Source: Bog-756 sp963831535 (lineage in GTDB: Bacteria; Actinomycetota; Acidimicrobiia; Acidimicrobiales; RAAP-2). From it: DNA of 64,000 bases. The stretch spans positions 1 to 64,000 of the forward strand of contig CAWHQP010000010.1 in the NCBI GenBank assembly GCA_963831535.1, given 5' to 3'. Below the pieces are notes generated by a model. The model worked only from the letters and a program-made list of their open reading frames with translations. It had not been told where the DNA came from and made no database searches. The translations under genes and the position numbers were made by a program. This document shows positions 1 to 9,795 of this stretch, in pieces (position 1 is the stretch's first letter; each line of letters starts with the position of its first letter).

Positions 1-1771
1 CCCGGTGGCCGGCGACAAGATGTTGTTCGCCGACAGCATGAGCACCCGGGCCTCGGCCTGGGCCTCGGCCGACAGGGGCAGGTGGACGGCCATCTGGTCA
101 CCGTCGAAGTCGGCGTTGAAGGCCGTGCACACCAGGGGGTGGACCTGGATGGCCTTCCCCTCGACCAGCACCGGCTCGAAGGCCTGGATGCCCAGGCGGT
201 GGAGGGTGGGGGCCCGGTTCAGCAGCACCGGATGCTCCTTGATCACCCCTTCGAGCACGTCCCACACTTGGGGACGCCGACGCTCGACCATGCGCTTGGC
301 CGACTTGATGTTCTGGGCGTACTCCGCATCCACGAGCCGCTTCATGACGAAGGGCTTGAACAGCTCGAGGGCCATCAGCTTGGGCAGGCCGCACTGGTGG
401 AGCTGCAGGGTCGGGCCGATCACGATGACCGAACGACCGGAGTAGTCCACCCGCTTGCCCAGGAGGTTCTGGCGGAACCGACCCTGCTTGCCCTTCAGCA
501 TGTCCGACAGGCTCTTGAGCGGGCGGTTGCCAGGCCCGGTGACCGGCCGGCCGCGACGGCCGTTGTCGAACAGGGCGTCGACGGCCTCTTGGAGCATGCG
601 CTTCTCGTTGTTGATGATGATCTCGGGCGCGCCCAGGTCCAACAGCCGCTTCAGCCGGTTGTTCCGGTTGATCACCCGTCGGTAGAGGTCATTGAGGTCC
701 GAGGTGGCGAACCGACCGCCGTCGAGCTGCACCATCGGGCGCAGGTCGGGCGGGATGACCGGGACCGAGTCGAGGATCATGGCCCGCGGGTCATTGACCC
801 GGCGACCGTTCTCGTCACGGCGGTTGAAGGCGGTGACAATCTTCAGGCGCTTGATGACCTTCTGGCGGCGTTGGGCCGACAGGGGCTTGCGGCCATCGGC
901 GGCGTCGATCATCTCGCGCAGCTTGACCTCTTCCACGTCGAGGTCGATGCGGTCGATGAGCCGCGAGATGGTCTCGGCCCCCATGCCGCCCTCGAAGTAG
1001 TCCTCGTAGCGGATGCGCAGCTCACGCCAGAGCATCTCGTCTTCGAGGATCTTGCGGGAGTGGAGGCTCTTGAACTCGTCGAAGGCCCGCTGGGCCAGCT
1101 CGATCTCGCTCTGGTAGCGCTCGCGGGTCGCTGGCGATCTCCTTCTCCACGTTGCGCTGACGGGCCTTCACCTCGGTGTCCTTGGCCCCGGACTTCTCGA
1201 GTTCGGCCAACTCCCCCTCGAGGACCTTGAATCGGCGGTCGATGTCGAGATCGCGCTTCTTCTCGATGTCGGCCAACTCGACCCGTAGCTCGGCCTCGAG
1301 ATCGGGCAGGTCCTCGTGGCGCTTGGCCTCGTCGACCCAGGTGACCAGGTTGGCGGCGAAGTAGATGACCTTCTCCAGCTGCTTGGCCTTCAGCTCCTCG
1401 CGGGCCTCGGTGCCCATCAGCAGGTAGGCCAGCCAGCTCCGGGTACCCCGGAGGTACCAGATGTGCACGACGGGGGCGGCCAACTCGATATGGCCCATCC
1501 GCTCGCGACGGACCTTGGACCGGGTCACCTCGACGCCGCAGCGCTCGCAGATGATGCCGCGGAACCGGACCCGCTTGTACTTCCCGCAGTAGCACTCCCA
1601 GTCCTTGGTGGGACCGAAGATCTTCTCGCAGAAGAGGCCGTCCTTCTCCGGACGAAGGGTCCGGTAGTTGATGGTCTCAGGCTTCTTCACCTCACCGTTG
1701 GACCAACCCCGAATGGAGTCGGCCGTGGCCAGTCCGATCCTCAACTGGTCGAAATCGTTGACATCCAACAT
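1..1771 (-). CDS. rpoC: DNA-directed RNA polymerase beta' subunit (N-terminal part, frame break)
   Basis: Beta' subunit of RNA polymerase, in the cytoplasm; only the first 590 or so codons lie in the window and the gene runs off the left edge. The N-terminal zinc site is visible as Cys60, Cys62, Cys75 and Cys78, and the catalytic NADFDGD loop that holds the active-site magnesium is encoded near positions 91-120. The ATG overlaps the rpoB stop by one base (TGATG), so the two are translationally coupled. The frame breaks near position 1130: upstream it reads ...NVEKEIAS, and the conserved continuation ATRERYQSEIELAQRAF is one frame away, equivalent to one extra base. Because the gene is essential and conserved on both sides, I take the break to be a sequence error. 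Confidence 0.95.
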
Positions 1772-4700
1772 CAGAATCCCCTTTCCGCAGCGCGTCGGGC
1801 ATCTTCCTCGTCCGACCCACGTTCGGGTCGGCTGATGTCGATACCTAGTTCCTCAGCTGTGCGGAATACGTCCTCGTCCAGCTCTCGCATCTCGATCTCT
1901 TCTCCGCCCGGGGCCAGGACCTCGACGTCCAGGCACAGGGACTGCATTTCTTTGATGAGCACCTTGAAGCTCTCGGGAATCCCCGGCTCGGGGATGTTCT
2001 CGCCCTTCACGATGGCCTCGTAGACCTTGACCCGGCCCAGGACGTCGTCGGACTTGATGGTCAGGAGCTCCTGGAGTGCATAGGCGGCGCCGAAGGCCTC
2101 GAGGGCCCACACCTCCATCTCCCCGAACCGCTGGCCACCGAACTGGGCCTTGCCGCCCAGGGGCTGCTGGGTGATCATCGAGTACGGACCGGTCGAACGG
2201 GCGTGGATCTTGTCGTCCACCAGGTGGTGGAGCTTCAGGATGTACACATAGCCGACCGAGATCGGGTTGTCGTACTTCTCCCCGGTCCGACCGTTCCACA
2301 GATCGCTCTTGCCGTCGTCGGAGACCTGCACGGCCCCGTCGACGCCGTCGGGATTGAGTCGACGGAAGATCTGCTGGATGGTCGGGTGGCGGCCGGCGTC
2401 GGCCTCCTCGTCCCAGTGGGCACCGTCGAACACCGGAGTCGACACCCACACGGCGGGATCGGTCCGGGGACGGGTCTTGGTCTCGGTACCGCGGAGCGGG
2501 GTCGTGGCCACCTCGCCGGCACCTTCCCAGCCCCAACGGGCCGCGTAGCCGAGATGCGACTCGAGCACCTGGCCGACGTTCATCCGGCTGGGCACACCCA
2601 GCGGGTTCAGGATGATGTCGACCGGGGTGCCGTCGGCCTGGAAGGGCATGTCCTCGATGGGGAGGATCTTCGAGATGACGCCCTTGTTGCCGTGGCGGCC
2701 GGCGAGCTTGTCGCCCTCGGAGATCTTGCGCTTCTGGGCCACGTACACCCGGACCAGTTGCTCCACGCCCGGGGGCAGCTCGTGGGCGTCGTCACGGGAG
2801 AACACCCGGACGTCGATCACCGTGCCCTGTTCGCCGTGGGGAACCTTGAGCGACGTGTCCCGCACCTCGCGGGCCTTCTCGCCGAAGATCGCCCGGAGCA
2901 GGCGCTCCTCGGGTGTCTGCTCGGTCTCGCCCTTCGGGGTGACCTTGCCCACCAGCACATCACCGGGGCCCACCTCGGCCCCGATGCGGATGATGCCCCG
3001 CTCGTCCAGATCGGCCAGGATCTCCTCGGACAGGTTGGGGATGTCCCGGGTGATCTCCTCGGCACCGAGCTTGGTGTCACGGGCATCGACCTCGTGCTCC
3101 TCGATGTGGATCGACGTGAGCACGTCGTCCTTCACCAAGCGCTCGGAGAGGATGATGGCGTCCTCGTAGTTGTAGCCCTCCCACGGCATGAAGGCCACGA
3201 GGAGGTTCTTCCCCAGGGCCAGCTCACCGTTATGGGTGGCCGGACCGTCAGCCAGGACGTCGCCGGCGGAGACCTTCTGGCCCTCCTCCACGATGACCTT
3301 CTGGTTGATGGCGGTGTTCTGGTTGGAGCGGCGGAACTTGGCCAGCCGGTAGGTCTTCTTGCCCAGCACGGCGCCGTTGCGGTCCTTGGCCCCCGCCTTG
3401 TACTCGACCACGATCTGGTCGCCCGAGACATCGACGACGGCGCCGTCGGCTTCGGCCATGACCACGTCGCCGGCGTCACGGGCTGCCCTGGCCTCCACAC
3501 CGGTCCCGATGTAGGGGGCCTCAGGCACCACGAGAGGCACGGCCTGCTTCTGCATGTTGGCGCCCATCAGGGCCCGGTTGGCGTCGTCGTGTTCCACGAA
3601 GGGGATCAAGGCCGTCGAGACCGAGACGATCTGCTTCGGTGAGACGTCCATGAGGTCGACCTCGGCCGGGGGCACGAAGTCGACCTCCGAGGTCGTGCCG
3701 TAGGAAGTGGTGGTGGCACCGACCCGCACGCCGGTGCCCTGGGGGCCGCGTCGGACGAGCACCTTCTCCTCGGTGAACTTGCCGTTCTCGTCCAGTGCCG
3801 CGGAGGCCTGGGCGATGACGTGCTCCTCCTCCTCGTCGGCGGCCAGGTAGTTGATCTCCTTGGTCACCTGGCCGTTGACCACCTTGCGGTAGGGGGTCTC
3901 GATGAAGCCGTACTCGTTGACCCGGGCGTAGGTGGCCAGGGAACCGATCAGGCCGATGTTCGGGCCTTCGGGGGTCTCGATGGGACACATGCGGCCGTAG
4001 TGGGAGGTGTGGACGTCCCGGACCTCGAAGCCGGCCCGCTCACTTGAGAGGCCGCCGGGCCCGAGGGCCGACAGGCGGCGCTTGTGGGCCAGGCCCGACA
4101 GCGGATTGTTCTGGTCCATGAACTGGCTCAGCTGGCTGGTCCCGAAGAACTCCTTGACCGCGGCCACGACCGGCCGGATGTTGATCAGGGTCTGCGGGGT
4201 GATGGCCTCCACATCCTGGGTGGTCATGCGCTCACGCACCACCCGCTCCATGCGGGAGAGACCCACCCGGACCTGGTTCTGAATCAGCTCACCCACCGAA
4301 CGGATCCGGCGGTTGGCGAAGTGGTCCTGGTCGTCGATCCGGTAGTTCGACTCACCGTCGGCCATGTGCTTGGCCAGGTGCAGCATGTACGTGGACGAGG
4401 CCAGGATCTCCGACGGGCTGAGGACGCCCTGCGTGGGCGTGGGCCGCTCCAGGTCGATCTTCAAGATGTCCGAGATGCGCTCGATCTCGGGACCGAGCTT
4501 CCGGTTGAGCTTGTAGCGGCCCACCCGGGTCAGGTCGTAGCGCTTGGGGTTGAAGAAGGCGTTCTCGAAGTACTGGCGGGCGGCCTCGACCGAGAGGGGC
4601 TCTCCGGGACGGGCCCGCTTGTAGATCTCGAGCAGGGCCTCCTCACGGGTGGGAGCCAGGTTCTGCTCCTTCTCCCACTGCCCTTCGAGGAAGTCGAAAT

Positions 4701-5346
4701 GGCGGACGAACCGCTCGAGGAAGGCCTGGTCCTCGTAGCCCAGGGCGCGGAGCAGCACGAAGAGCGACAGACGGCGCTTGCGGGCCACGCGGCAGCCGGC
4801 GGTGACGTCCTTGCCCGGCTTGGCCTCCACGTCGAACTCGATCCACTCGCCCCGGTAGGGATGGATGGTGCCGGTGAAGACGGTCTTGGCGTCGCGTCCG
4901 GGCTGGAAGATGACCCCCGGAGACCGGACCAGCTGGCTGACCACGACCCGCTCGGTGCCGTTGACGATGAAGGTCCCCTTGTCGGTCATCACCGGGAAGT
5001 CGCCCATGAAGACCGTCTGCTCCTTGATCTCGCCCGTGCTGGCGTTCATGAACCGGGCCCGCACGAAGACCGGCGCGGCGTAGGTCATGTCCTTCTCCTT
5101 GCACTCCTCCACCGAGAACTTCGGCGGCGGGCGCAGGTCCGGATCGGTCGGATCGAACTCCAGCTCCAGGCTCAGCTGGCCGGTGAAGTCCTCGATCGGG
5201 CTGATGTCGTTGAAGGTCTCGGCCAGCCCCCGGTCCAGAAACCACTGGAAGGAGTCACGCTGGATGGCGACGAGGTCGGGCAACGGCAGTGCCTCGTCGA
5301 TGTTGGCGAAAGAAAAACGTTCCGGGCTGTTGGACCGTGTAGGCAA
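1771..5346 (-). CDS. rpoB: DNA-directed RNA polymerase beta subunit
   Basis: Beta subunit of RNA polymerase, 1,191 residues, intact. The rifampicin-binding cluster lies around residues 402-430 and has the wild-type residues at the usual resistance sites (Asp in FMDQNN, His421 and Ser426 in HKRRLSALG), so a rifampicin-sensitive enzyme is expected. The start is a TTG preceded at 7 bases by a perfect GGAGGAG Shine-Dalgarno (positions 5354-5360), which decides the start in spite of the rare codon. A long leader separates it from rplL, with its own promoter candidate and a terminator-like palindrome, so rpoBC is probably transcribed partly independently of the ribosomal-protein genes. Confidence 0.98.
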   Translation of the reverse strand: MPTRSNSPERFSFANIDEALPLPDLVAIQRDSFQWFLDRGLAETFNDISPIEDFTGQLSLELEFDPTDPDLRPPPKFSVEECKEKDMTYAAPVFVRARFMNASTGEIKEQTVFMGDFPVMTDKGTFIVNGTERVVVSQLVRSPGVIFQPGRDAKTVFTGTIHPYRGEWIEFDVEAKPGKDVTAGCRVARKRRLSLFVLLRALGYEDQAFLERFVRHFDFLEGQWEKEQNLAPTREEALLEIYKRARPGEPLSVEAARQYFENAFFNPKRYDLTRVGRYKLNRKLGPEIERISDILKIDLERPTPTQGVLSPSEILASSTYMLHLAKHMADGESNYRIDDQDHFANRRIRSVGELIQNQVRVGLSRMERVVRERMTTQDVEAITPQTLINIRPVVAAVKEFFGTSQLSQFMDQNNPLSGLAHKRRLSALGPGGLSSERAGFEVRDVHTSHYGRMCPIETPEGPNIGLIGSLATYARVNEYGFIETPYRKVVNGQVTKEINYLAADEEEEHVIAQASAALDENGKFTEEKVLVRRGPQGTGVRVGATTTSYGTTSEVDFVPPAEVDLMDVSPKQIVSVSTALIPFVEHDDANRALMGANMQKQAVPLVVPEAPYIGTGVEARAARDAGDVVMAEADGAVVDVSGDQIVVEYKAGAKDRNGAVLGKKTYRLAKFRRSNQNTAINQKVIVEEGQKVSAGDVLADGPATHNGELALGKNLLVAFMPWEGYNYEDAIILSERLVKDDVLTSIHIEEHEVDARDTKLGAEEITRDIPNLSEEILADLDERGIIRIGAEVGPGDVLVGKVTPKGETEQTPEERLLRAIFGEKAREVRDTSLKVPHGEQGTVIDVRVFSRDDAHELPPGVEQLVRVYVAQKRKISEGDKLAGRHGNKGVISKILPIEDMPFQADGTPVDIILNPLGVPSRMNVGQVLESHLGYAARWGWEGAGEVATTPLRGTETKTRPRTDPAVWVSTPVFDGAHWDEEADAGRHPTIQQIFRRLNPDGVDGAVQVSDDGKSDLWNGRTGEKYDNPISVGYVYILKLHHLVDDKIHARSTGPYSMITQQPLGGKAQFGGQRFGEMEVWALEAFGAAYALQELLTIKSDDVLGRVKVYEAIVKGENIPEPGIPESFKVLIKEMQSLCLDVEVLAPGGEEIEMRELDEDVFRTAEELGIDISRPERGSDEEDARRAAERGF

Positions 5347-5576
5347 CGGCCTACTCCTCCCAGTTGCAGGTGAATGGGACTACGACGCGGTGCTGCGGGT
5401 GGTTCGGTGTCGGGGACTGCAGGGTTACTTCGGGACTACTCGGTTCTGCTGGGCAAGGTTCGGAGGCATCAGAAGGGTCGACGACTACCGCCGGAGCAGT
5501 CGTCGGGGGCGCCAGGGCGCGCGTCAATCAGCCAAAACACTGAAGAAGGCGGAAGGAGCAGGCACGGCAACCAGCA
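5347..5576 (-). other. rpoB 5' leader region
   Basis: About 230 bases between the candidate rpoB promoter and the TTG start. I see no open reading frame that looks coding. The only clear signal is the GGAGGAG ribosome site next to rpoB. A leader this long could carry regulatory RNA structure, but I do not recognise a known class. Confidence 0.4.
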
Positions 5577-5605
5577 ATCCTATACGGATACGCACAGGAT
5601 CACAA
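5577..5605 (-). promoter_or_regulatory. Candidate housekeeping-sigma promoter for rpoBC
   Basis: On the minus strand, TTGTGA (5600-5605) is followed after exactly 17 bases by TAGGAT (5577-5582). This is a good -35/-10 pair for an actinobacterial housekeeping sigma factor, pointing at rpoB. Transcription would start near 5570. Confidence 0.5.
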
Positions 5606-5786
5606 GCCCATGGACGGAAACCCCGATCCAGGCCTGCACAGGGTAGGAGACCAGCGTGCGCTGCGTCAAGGATTCGGGCCGGATTCCGGCCCGCCCACGG
5701 TCCGAACGATCCGGGACCCGAGAGGCCCTGATCGAGCCCACTTCCATTCCGAACTGCCTGGTCAGCCCGTCGCAGGCCGACCGACC

Positions 5787-5820
5787 GGTGTCCGGCCGCC
5801 GTCGACGGCGGCCGGACACC
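5787..5820 (-). terminator. Perfect palindrome after rplL (terminator/attenuator)
   Basis: The 34 bases are a perfect inverted repeat centred on GTCGAC (arms 5787-5803 and 5804-5820), 8 bases beyond the rplL stop. There is no T-run. It could end or attenuate transcription between rplJL and rpoBC, as is usual for this operon. Confidence 0.55.
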
Positions 5821-5828
5821 GGGGGTCA

Positions 5829-6224
5829 CTACTTCAGTTCGACGGTGGCGCCGGCTCCTTCGAGCTGGGCCTTTGCCTTCTCGGCGTCTTCCTTGTTGGC
5901 CTTCTCCAGGACCGGCTTGGGCGCCCCGTCGACCAGGTCCTTGGCCTCCTTCAGGCCCAGGCTGGTGAGCGAGCGCACCTCCTTGATGACCTGGATCTTC
6001 TTGTCGCCGGCGGCGGTGAGGATGACGTCGAACTCGGACTTCTCCTCCTCGCCGCCGCCGGCCTCGCCGCCACCGGCAGCCGGGGCGGCGGCGGCCACGG
6101 CCACCGGGGCGGCGGCGGTCACGCCGAATCGCTCCTCGAACTCCTTCAGCAGCTCGCTCAGCTCGAGCACGGACAGCTCAGAGATGCCGTCCAGAATCTG
6201 GTCCTTGGTCAGGGTGCCTGCCAT
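5829..6224 (-). CDS. rplL: 50S ribosomal protein L7/L12
   Basis: Stalk protein of the large ribosomal subunit that recruits translation factors. It has 131 residues: an N-terminal dimerisation domain (residues 1-35), an Ala/Gly-rich hinge (about 36-62) and the conserved C-terminal domain with KIQVIKEVRSLTSLGLKEAK. The hinge is followed by an acidic GEEEKSEFDV stretch. It follows rplJ in the normal L10-L12 order, and a strong palindrome lies just after the stop. Confidence 0.98.
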   Translation of the reverse strand: MAGTLTKDQILDGISELSVLELSELLKEFEERFGVTAAAPVAVAAAAPAAGGGEAGGGEEEKSEFDVILTAAGDKKIQVIKEVRSLTSLGLKEAKDLVDGAPKPVLEKANKEDAEKAKAQLEGAGATVELK

Positions 6225-6304
6225 TGTCTTGCTCCTTGTTTACGGGATCGTGGTCTAGGGATGAAACTGCAAATAGTGCGGTTGCGCTGGTTGTCTGTCC
6301 GGAC

Positions 6305-6981
6305 TCAGCTCAAGCGTCCGGGACGTCGGCCGTCTCGCGCCGCGGCCGGGGCGTCCGCGGCCTCGGTGGCCTCGGTCGACGGCTCGACCGCCGCTTCGGG
6401 GACCTGATCGGTCGGAGCTTCTGGCGCCGCCTCGACGGGGGCCTCCAGCACCTCGCCACCGGCCTGGCGCTGCTCGATCAGGGCCGAGAGTCCGTAGGCC
6501 AGGTTGCGTGGCAGGGCCTGGACCAAGCCGGCCAGCTGCTGCAGCGGTGCGGCCAGGGCCCCGGCGATCTGGGCCAGCAGGGTGTCCCGGGGCGGCAGGT
6601 CGGCCAGCACCTCGATGTCGGAGGCCGAGAGGACCCCAGTCCCCACCATGCCCCCCTTGACCACCAGATTGGGGTTGTTCTTGGCGAAGTCCCGCAGGGC
6701 CTTGGCCACCGCGCTCACGTCCCCCTGCACGAAGGCGATCGCCGTCGGGCCGGTCAGGAGATCGTGAATCGGGGCCTGGGGCCCATCGGCGACGGCCAGG
6801 CGCACCAGGGTGTTCTTGTAGATCTTGTAGTCACCGCCGGCGGCGGCCAGCTCACGGCGCAGCTCGGCCAGCTCGGACACCGTGAGCCCCGGTACTCGGT
6901 CAGCACGGCCCCGTCCGACGCCTCGAGGCGGTCCTTCACCTCGTTGACGACGGCGACCTTCTCGGCCCTCGGATTGTCCAT
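6305..6981 (-). CDS. rplJ: 50S ribosomal protein L10 (one-base frame break)
   Basis: L10 anchors the L7/L12 dimers on the ribosome and represses its own mRNA. The start is ATG at 6981 (protein begins MDNPRAEKVAVVNEVKDRLE) with GGAGGGA just upstream. The frame breaks near 6886: ...VLTEYRG must be joined to LTVSELAELRRELAAAGGDY by restoring one base in the GGGGC stretch, giving about 225 residues. The C-terminus has an unusually long Ala/Glu/Pro-rich tail of about 50 residues (EAPVEAAPEAPTDQVPEAAV) beyond the normal L12-binding helix. The break is probably a sequencing error because the protein is otherwise well conserved. Confidence 0.93.
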
Positions 6982-7013
6982 GGTCCCTCCGCTGAGCGTG
7001 TGCTCGCTTGTGG

Positions 7014-7134
7014 GCCGTAGACACCATCGAGTGGTGGAGCGTGAGCCACTGGTGCTCGACGCGGAACGCCTCATCAGGTGGATCCGTGCGGATCCCTTCG
7101 GTACCGGGTGACCGGTACACCGGAGGTCTACGGC
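7014..7134 (-). ncRNA. L10 leader (rplJ mRNA autoregulatory structure)
   Basis: In the rplA-rplJ spacer a 9-base pair of arms, GCCGTAGAC (7126-7134 read on the minus strand) and GTCTACGGC (7014-7022), can close a multibranched structure. Inside it are two perfect hairpins: GTACCGG/CCGGTAC with a 4-base loop, and GGATCC/GGATCC with a GCAC loop. Location directly before rplJ and the nested-stem layout match the L10 leader family, to which L10 or the L10-L12 complex binds to shut off translation. The exact boundaries are mine. Confidence 0.6.
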
Positions 7135-7209
7135 AGTTCTCTAGATCTGGAAAGGTGAAACTCTAGCCCACCGGACACCGGTTGGCCACGACCCCGGGCC
7201 CGCAGGGCC

Positions 7210-7932
7210 TCAGGCGCTGGCGGCCAGCTCCTCGTCGACCTTGCGGGCCAGCAGCGGATCGATGTGGACGCCCGGGCCCATGGTCGACGACAGGGTCACC
7301 GCCCGGACGTACCGGCCCTTGGCCGAGGCCGGCTTGGCCCGGTGGATCTCCTCCATCACGGCGTGGAGGTTCTCCAGCAGCTTGGTGCGCTCGAAGGACG
7401 CCTTGCCGATCCGGATGTGGATATTGCCCACCTTGTCGGTCCGGTACTCCACCCGTCCGCCCTTGAACTCGAGGACGGCCCGCTCGACGTCGTCGGTCAC
7501 CGTACCGGTCTTCGGGTTGGGCATCAGGCCCCGGGGTCCGAGGACCCGGCCCAGAGTCCCGACCTGGCCCATCAGGTCGGGGGTGGCGATGGCCACGTCG
7601 AAATCGAGGAAGCCGTCATTGGCCACACGGGCCACCAGGTCGTCGGCACCGACCTCGTCAGCTCCGGCGGCGCGGGCCTCGGCGGCCTTCTCGCCGGCCG
7701 CGAACACCGCCACCCGGGCCGTGCGCCCGGTGCCGGCAGGCAGCGAGAGCGTCCCGCGGACGATCTGGTCGGCCTTGCGGGGATCCACGCCCAGCCGGAC
7801 GGCCAACTCCACCGTCTCGTCGAAGGAGGCCTTGGCCGACTGCTTGACCAGGTCCACCGCCTCGGCGGGCGTGTAGAGGTGCTGGCGGTCGAACTGGGCC
7901 ACGCTGGCCTTGTACTTCTTTCCCCTGGACAT
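7210..7932 (-). CDS. rplA: 50S ribosomal protein L1
   Basis: L1 of the ribosomal E-site stalk, 240 residues, full length and intact. The conserved segment LGPRGLMPNPKTGTVTDDV is present near residue 130, and the C-terminal SSTMGPGVHID is typical of the family. It follows rplK with a gap of about 40 bases, in the usual rplKA pair, which the L1 protein normally autoregulates. Confidence 0.98.
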   Translation of the reverse strand: MSRGKKYKASVAQFDRQHLYTPAEAVDLVKQSAKASFDETVELAVRLGVDPRKADQIVRGTLSLPAGTGRTARVAVFAAGEKAAEARAAGADEVGADDLVARVANDGFLDFDVAIATPDLMGQVGTLGRVLGPRGLMPNPKTGTVTDDVERAVLEFKGGRVEYRTDKVGNIHIRIGKASFERTKLLENLHAVMEEIHRAKPASAKGRYVRAVTLSSTMGPGVHIDPLLARKVDEELAASA

Positions 7933-7972
7933 GATGACTCTCCGTTGTCTCGATCGTGCTCGGTGGCCGGCC

Positions 7973-8403
7973 TCAGCCGGCGACGGCGATCCCCATGGAC
8001 CGTGCCGTGCCCTCGACCTGGCGCTTGGCGGCCTCGAGGTCGGAGGTGTTCAGGTCGGGGAGCTTGATGGTGGCGATCTCGGCCACCTGGGCGCTGGTGA
8101 CCGTGCCGACCTGCTCACGGCCGGCCGTGGCAGCGGCCTTCTCCAGACCGGCGGCCTGCCTGAGCAGGGCCGGGGTCGGCGGGGTCTTCAGGACGAACGA
8201 GAAGGTCCGGTCCTCGTAGATGGAGATCTCCACCGGGATGATCGACCCCGCTGGTTCTCGGTGGCCGCGTTGTACTGCTTGCAGAAGTCCATGGTCTGGA
8301 CCCCGTGCGGCCCGAGGGCCGTGCCCACGGGCGGCGCGGGGGTGGCTCCCCCGGCGGGGAGCTGGATCTTCACGACCGCGAGGACGCGCTTCTTCGGTGG
8401 CAT
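7973..8403 (-). CDS. rplK: 50S ribosomal protein L11 (one-base frame break)
   Basis: L11 forms the GTPase-associated centre with 23S rRNA. The N-terminal half (MPPKKRVLAVVKIQLPAGGATPAPPVG, DFCKQYNAATENQRG) and the C-terminal half (VEISIYEDRTFSFVLKTPP) lie in different frames. They join near 8248 if one G is restored in a GGGG run, giving 143 residues, the normal length. I take this as a homopolymer sequencing error. The gene lies between nusG and rplA as expected. Confidence 0.94.
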
Positions 8404-8434
8404 TGGTTACGTCTCCTTACCTGGGTCCGCCGGC

Positions 8435-9217
8435 CTACAGCTTCGCGACCTGGCTGAATTCGAGCTCGACGGGGGTCTCCCGGCCGAAGATGTTGACCAG
8501 CACCTTGAGCTTGAGCTGGTCCTCGTTGATCTCGGCGATCTGGCCCGAGAAGTCGGCGAACGGGCCTTCCTTGACCCGGACCGTCTCGCCGACCTCGTGC
8601 TCGAGCCGGGGTCGGCTGCGCTTGGTGGGTGCCTCGGCGCCCTCCACCTTGACCTGGAGGATGCCCTCGACCTCCCGGCGGGACAGCGGGGTGGGCTTGG
8701 TGCCCGGACCGACGAAGCCGGTCACCCCGGGGGTGTTCCGGATGACGGACCAGCTGTCGTCGTCGAGCTCGCACCGGCACAGCAGGTAGCCGGGGAACAC
8801 CTTCTTCTGGACGACGACCTTCTTGCCGTTCTTGAACTCGATGACATCCTCCATGGGGATGACCACCTCGTAGATCCGGTCCTCCATGTTCATGGAGACG
8901 GCCCGGCTGTGCAGGTTGGACTTCACCTTGTTCTCGTACCCGGCGTAGGTGTGGACCACGAACCAGCGACCGGGCTGGTCGTAGGGGCTGACTACGAAGG
9001 GCTCGTCGTCCTCGTCGTCCTCGTACTCGTCGTCGGCGTCCACCTCGACCTCGGCCACCTCCTCGATCTCGACGGCGTCGACCTCGACGGCCTCGGCAGT
9101 GGCGTCGGCGGCCGACGGATCAGTCACTGGCGCGCCGGAGGCCTCGTCCGTGTCGGATCCTTCGTCGTCGCCGAGGGGCGCATTGGTTTCGTCTTGGGTC
9201 ACACTCACACCGATCAC
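8435..9217 (-). CDS. nusG: Transcription termination/antitermination factor NusG
   Basis: NusG binds RNA polymerase and Rho and couples transcription to translation. It has 260 residues: an acidic, low-complexity N-terminal extension of about 80 residues as in other actinobacteria, then the NGN domain (GRWFVVHTYAGYENKVKSNL) and the C-terminal KOW domain (GETVRVKEGPFADFSGQIAE). The start is a GTG that overlaps the secE stop by four bases (GTGA), so secE and nusG are translationally coupled. Confidence 0.97.
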   Translation of the reverse strand: MIGVSVTQDETNAPLGDDEGSDTDEASGAPVTDPSAADATAEAVEVDAVEIEEVAEVEVDADDEYEDDEDDEPFVVSPYDQPGRWFVVHTYAGYENKVKSNLHSRAVSMNMEDRIYEVVIPMEDVIEFKNGKKVVVQKKVFPGYLLCRCELDDDSWSVIRNTPGVTGFVGPGTKPTPLSRREVEGILQVKVEGAEAPTKRSRPRLEHEVGETVRVKEGPFADFSGQIAEINEDQLKLKVLVNIFGRETPVELEFSQVAKL

Positions 9218-9507
9218 GTCTTGAACAGCCAGAGGACGCCTTTGGCAAAGGCGTAGTTGAGAATGAAGATGAGGACCATCAACGACAGCAGGGTGACCAG
9301 GGTCACCGTGGTGTAGTTGATCACCTCGGACCTGTTGGGCCAGGCCACCTGTCGAAGCTCAGAGCGTACCTCGCGTAGGAACTGGCCCGGACGGAACGGC
9401 TCACGCTTGGGCGGTCGACGGGGTGGGGTGGCGCTGCGCTTGGGCGCGGCCTCCCCGTCGGGGTCCTGCCCCTGGCGCTGCATGGCTCGCTTCTGTTCTC
9501 GGTTCAC
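9214..9507 (-). CDS. secE: Preprotein translocase subunit SecE
   Basis: Small membrane subunit of the SecYEG channel, 97 residues. A basic cytoplasmic N-terminus is followed by the conserved amphipathic motif FLREVRSELRQVAWPNRSEV and one transmembrane helix (about residues 67-88). Single-helix SecE is the usual actinobacterial form. It lies between tRNA-Trp and nusG. Confidence 0.97.
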   Translation of the reverse strand: MNREQKRAMQRQGQDPDGEAAPKRSATPPRRPPKREPFRPGQFLREVRSELRQVAWPNRSEVINYTTVTLVTLLSLMVLIFILNYAFAKGVLWLFKT

Positions 9508-9545
9508 TAGGTCTTGTCCTTCGACCGGTTTCCACGGGTGGTGAG

Positions 9546-9618
9546 CAGGGCAGGAGGGACTTGAACCCCCAACCTTCGGTTTTGGAGACCGGTGCTCTAC
9601 CAGTTGAGCTACTGCCCT
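9546..9618 (-). tRNA. tRNA-Trp (CCA anticodon)
   Basis: A 73-base cloverleaf with a 7-bp acceptor stem AGGGCAG/CTGCCCT, an anticodon loop CTCCAAA giving CCA, T-arm GGGGGTTCAAGTCCCTC and discriminator G. The 3' CCA is not encoded. It lies between secE and rpmG, the normal place in actinobacteria. Confidence 0.97.
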
Positions 9619-9795
9619 CTGCCGACCGCCATGCCGCGAACGGACGAGCCGATCGCAAGGGCGGTTGCCAAGGTTACCACCGGCCCGACCGGAATTCCCA
9701 GGCGAAAACGGAAACTCCGGGCCGACCTCCGGGCCATGGGGTACGCGACAGGTCGACGAATCGGGGTCACCCCGGGATCAGCCCACCCCGCTCGG

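Noticed and set aside
1128..1135. A programmed frameshift or split gene in rpoC
   Set aside because: There is no slippery sequence or structure, and rpoC is not known to use frameshifting; a one-base error explains it better.
2203..3642. A 479-codon plus-strand frame inside rpoB
   Set aside because: It is antisense to a conserved essential gene; high GC makes such long false frames common.
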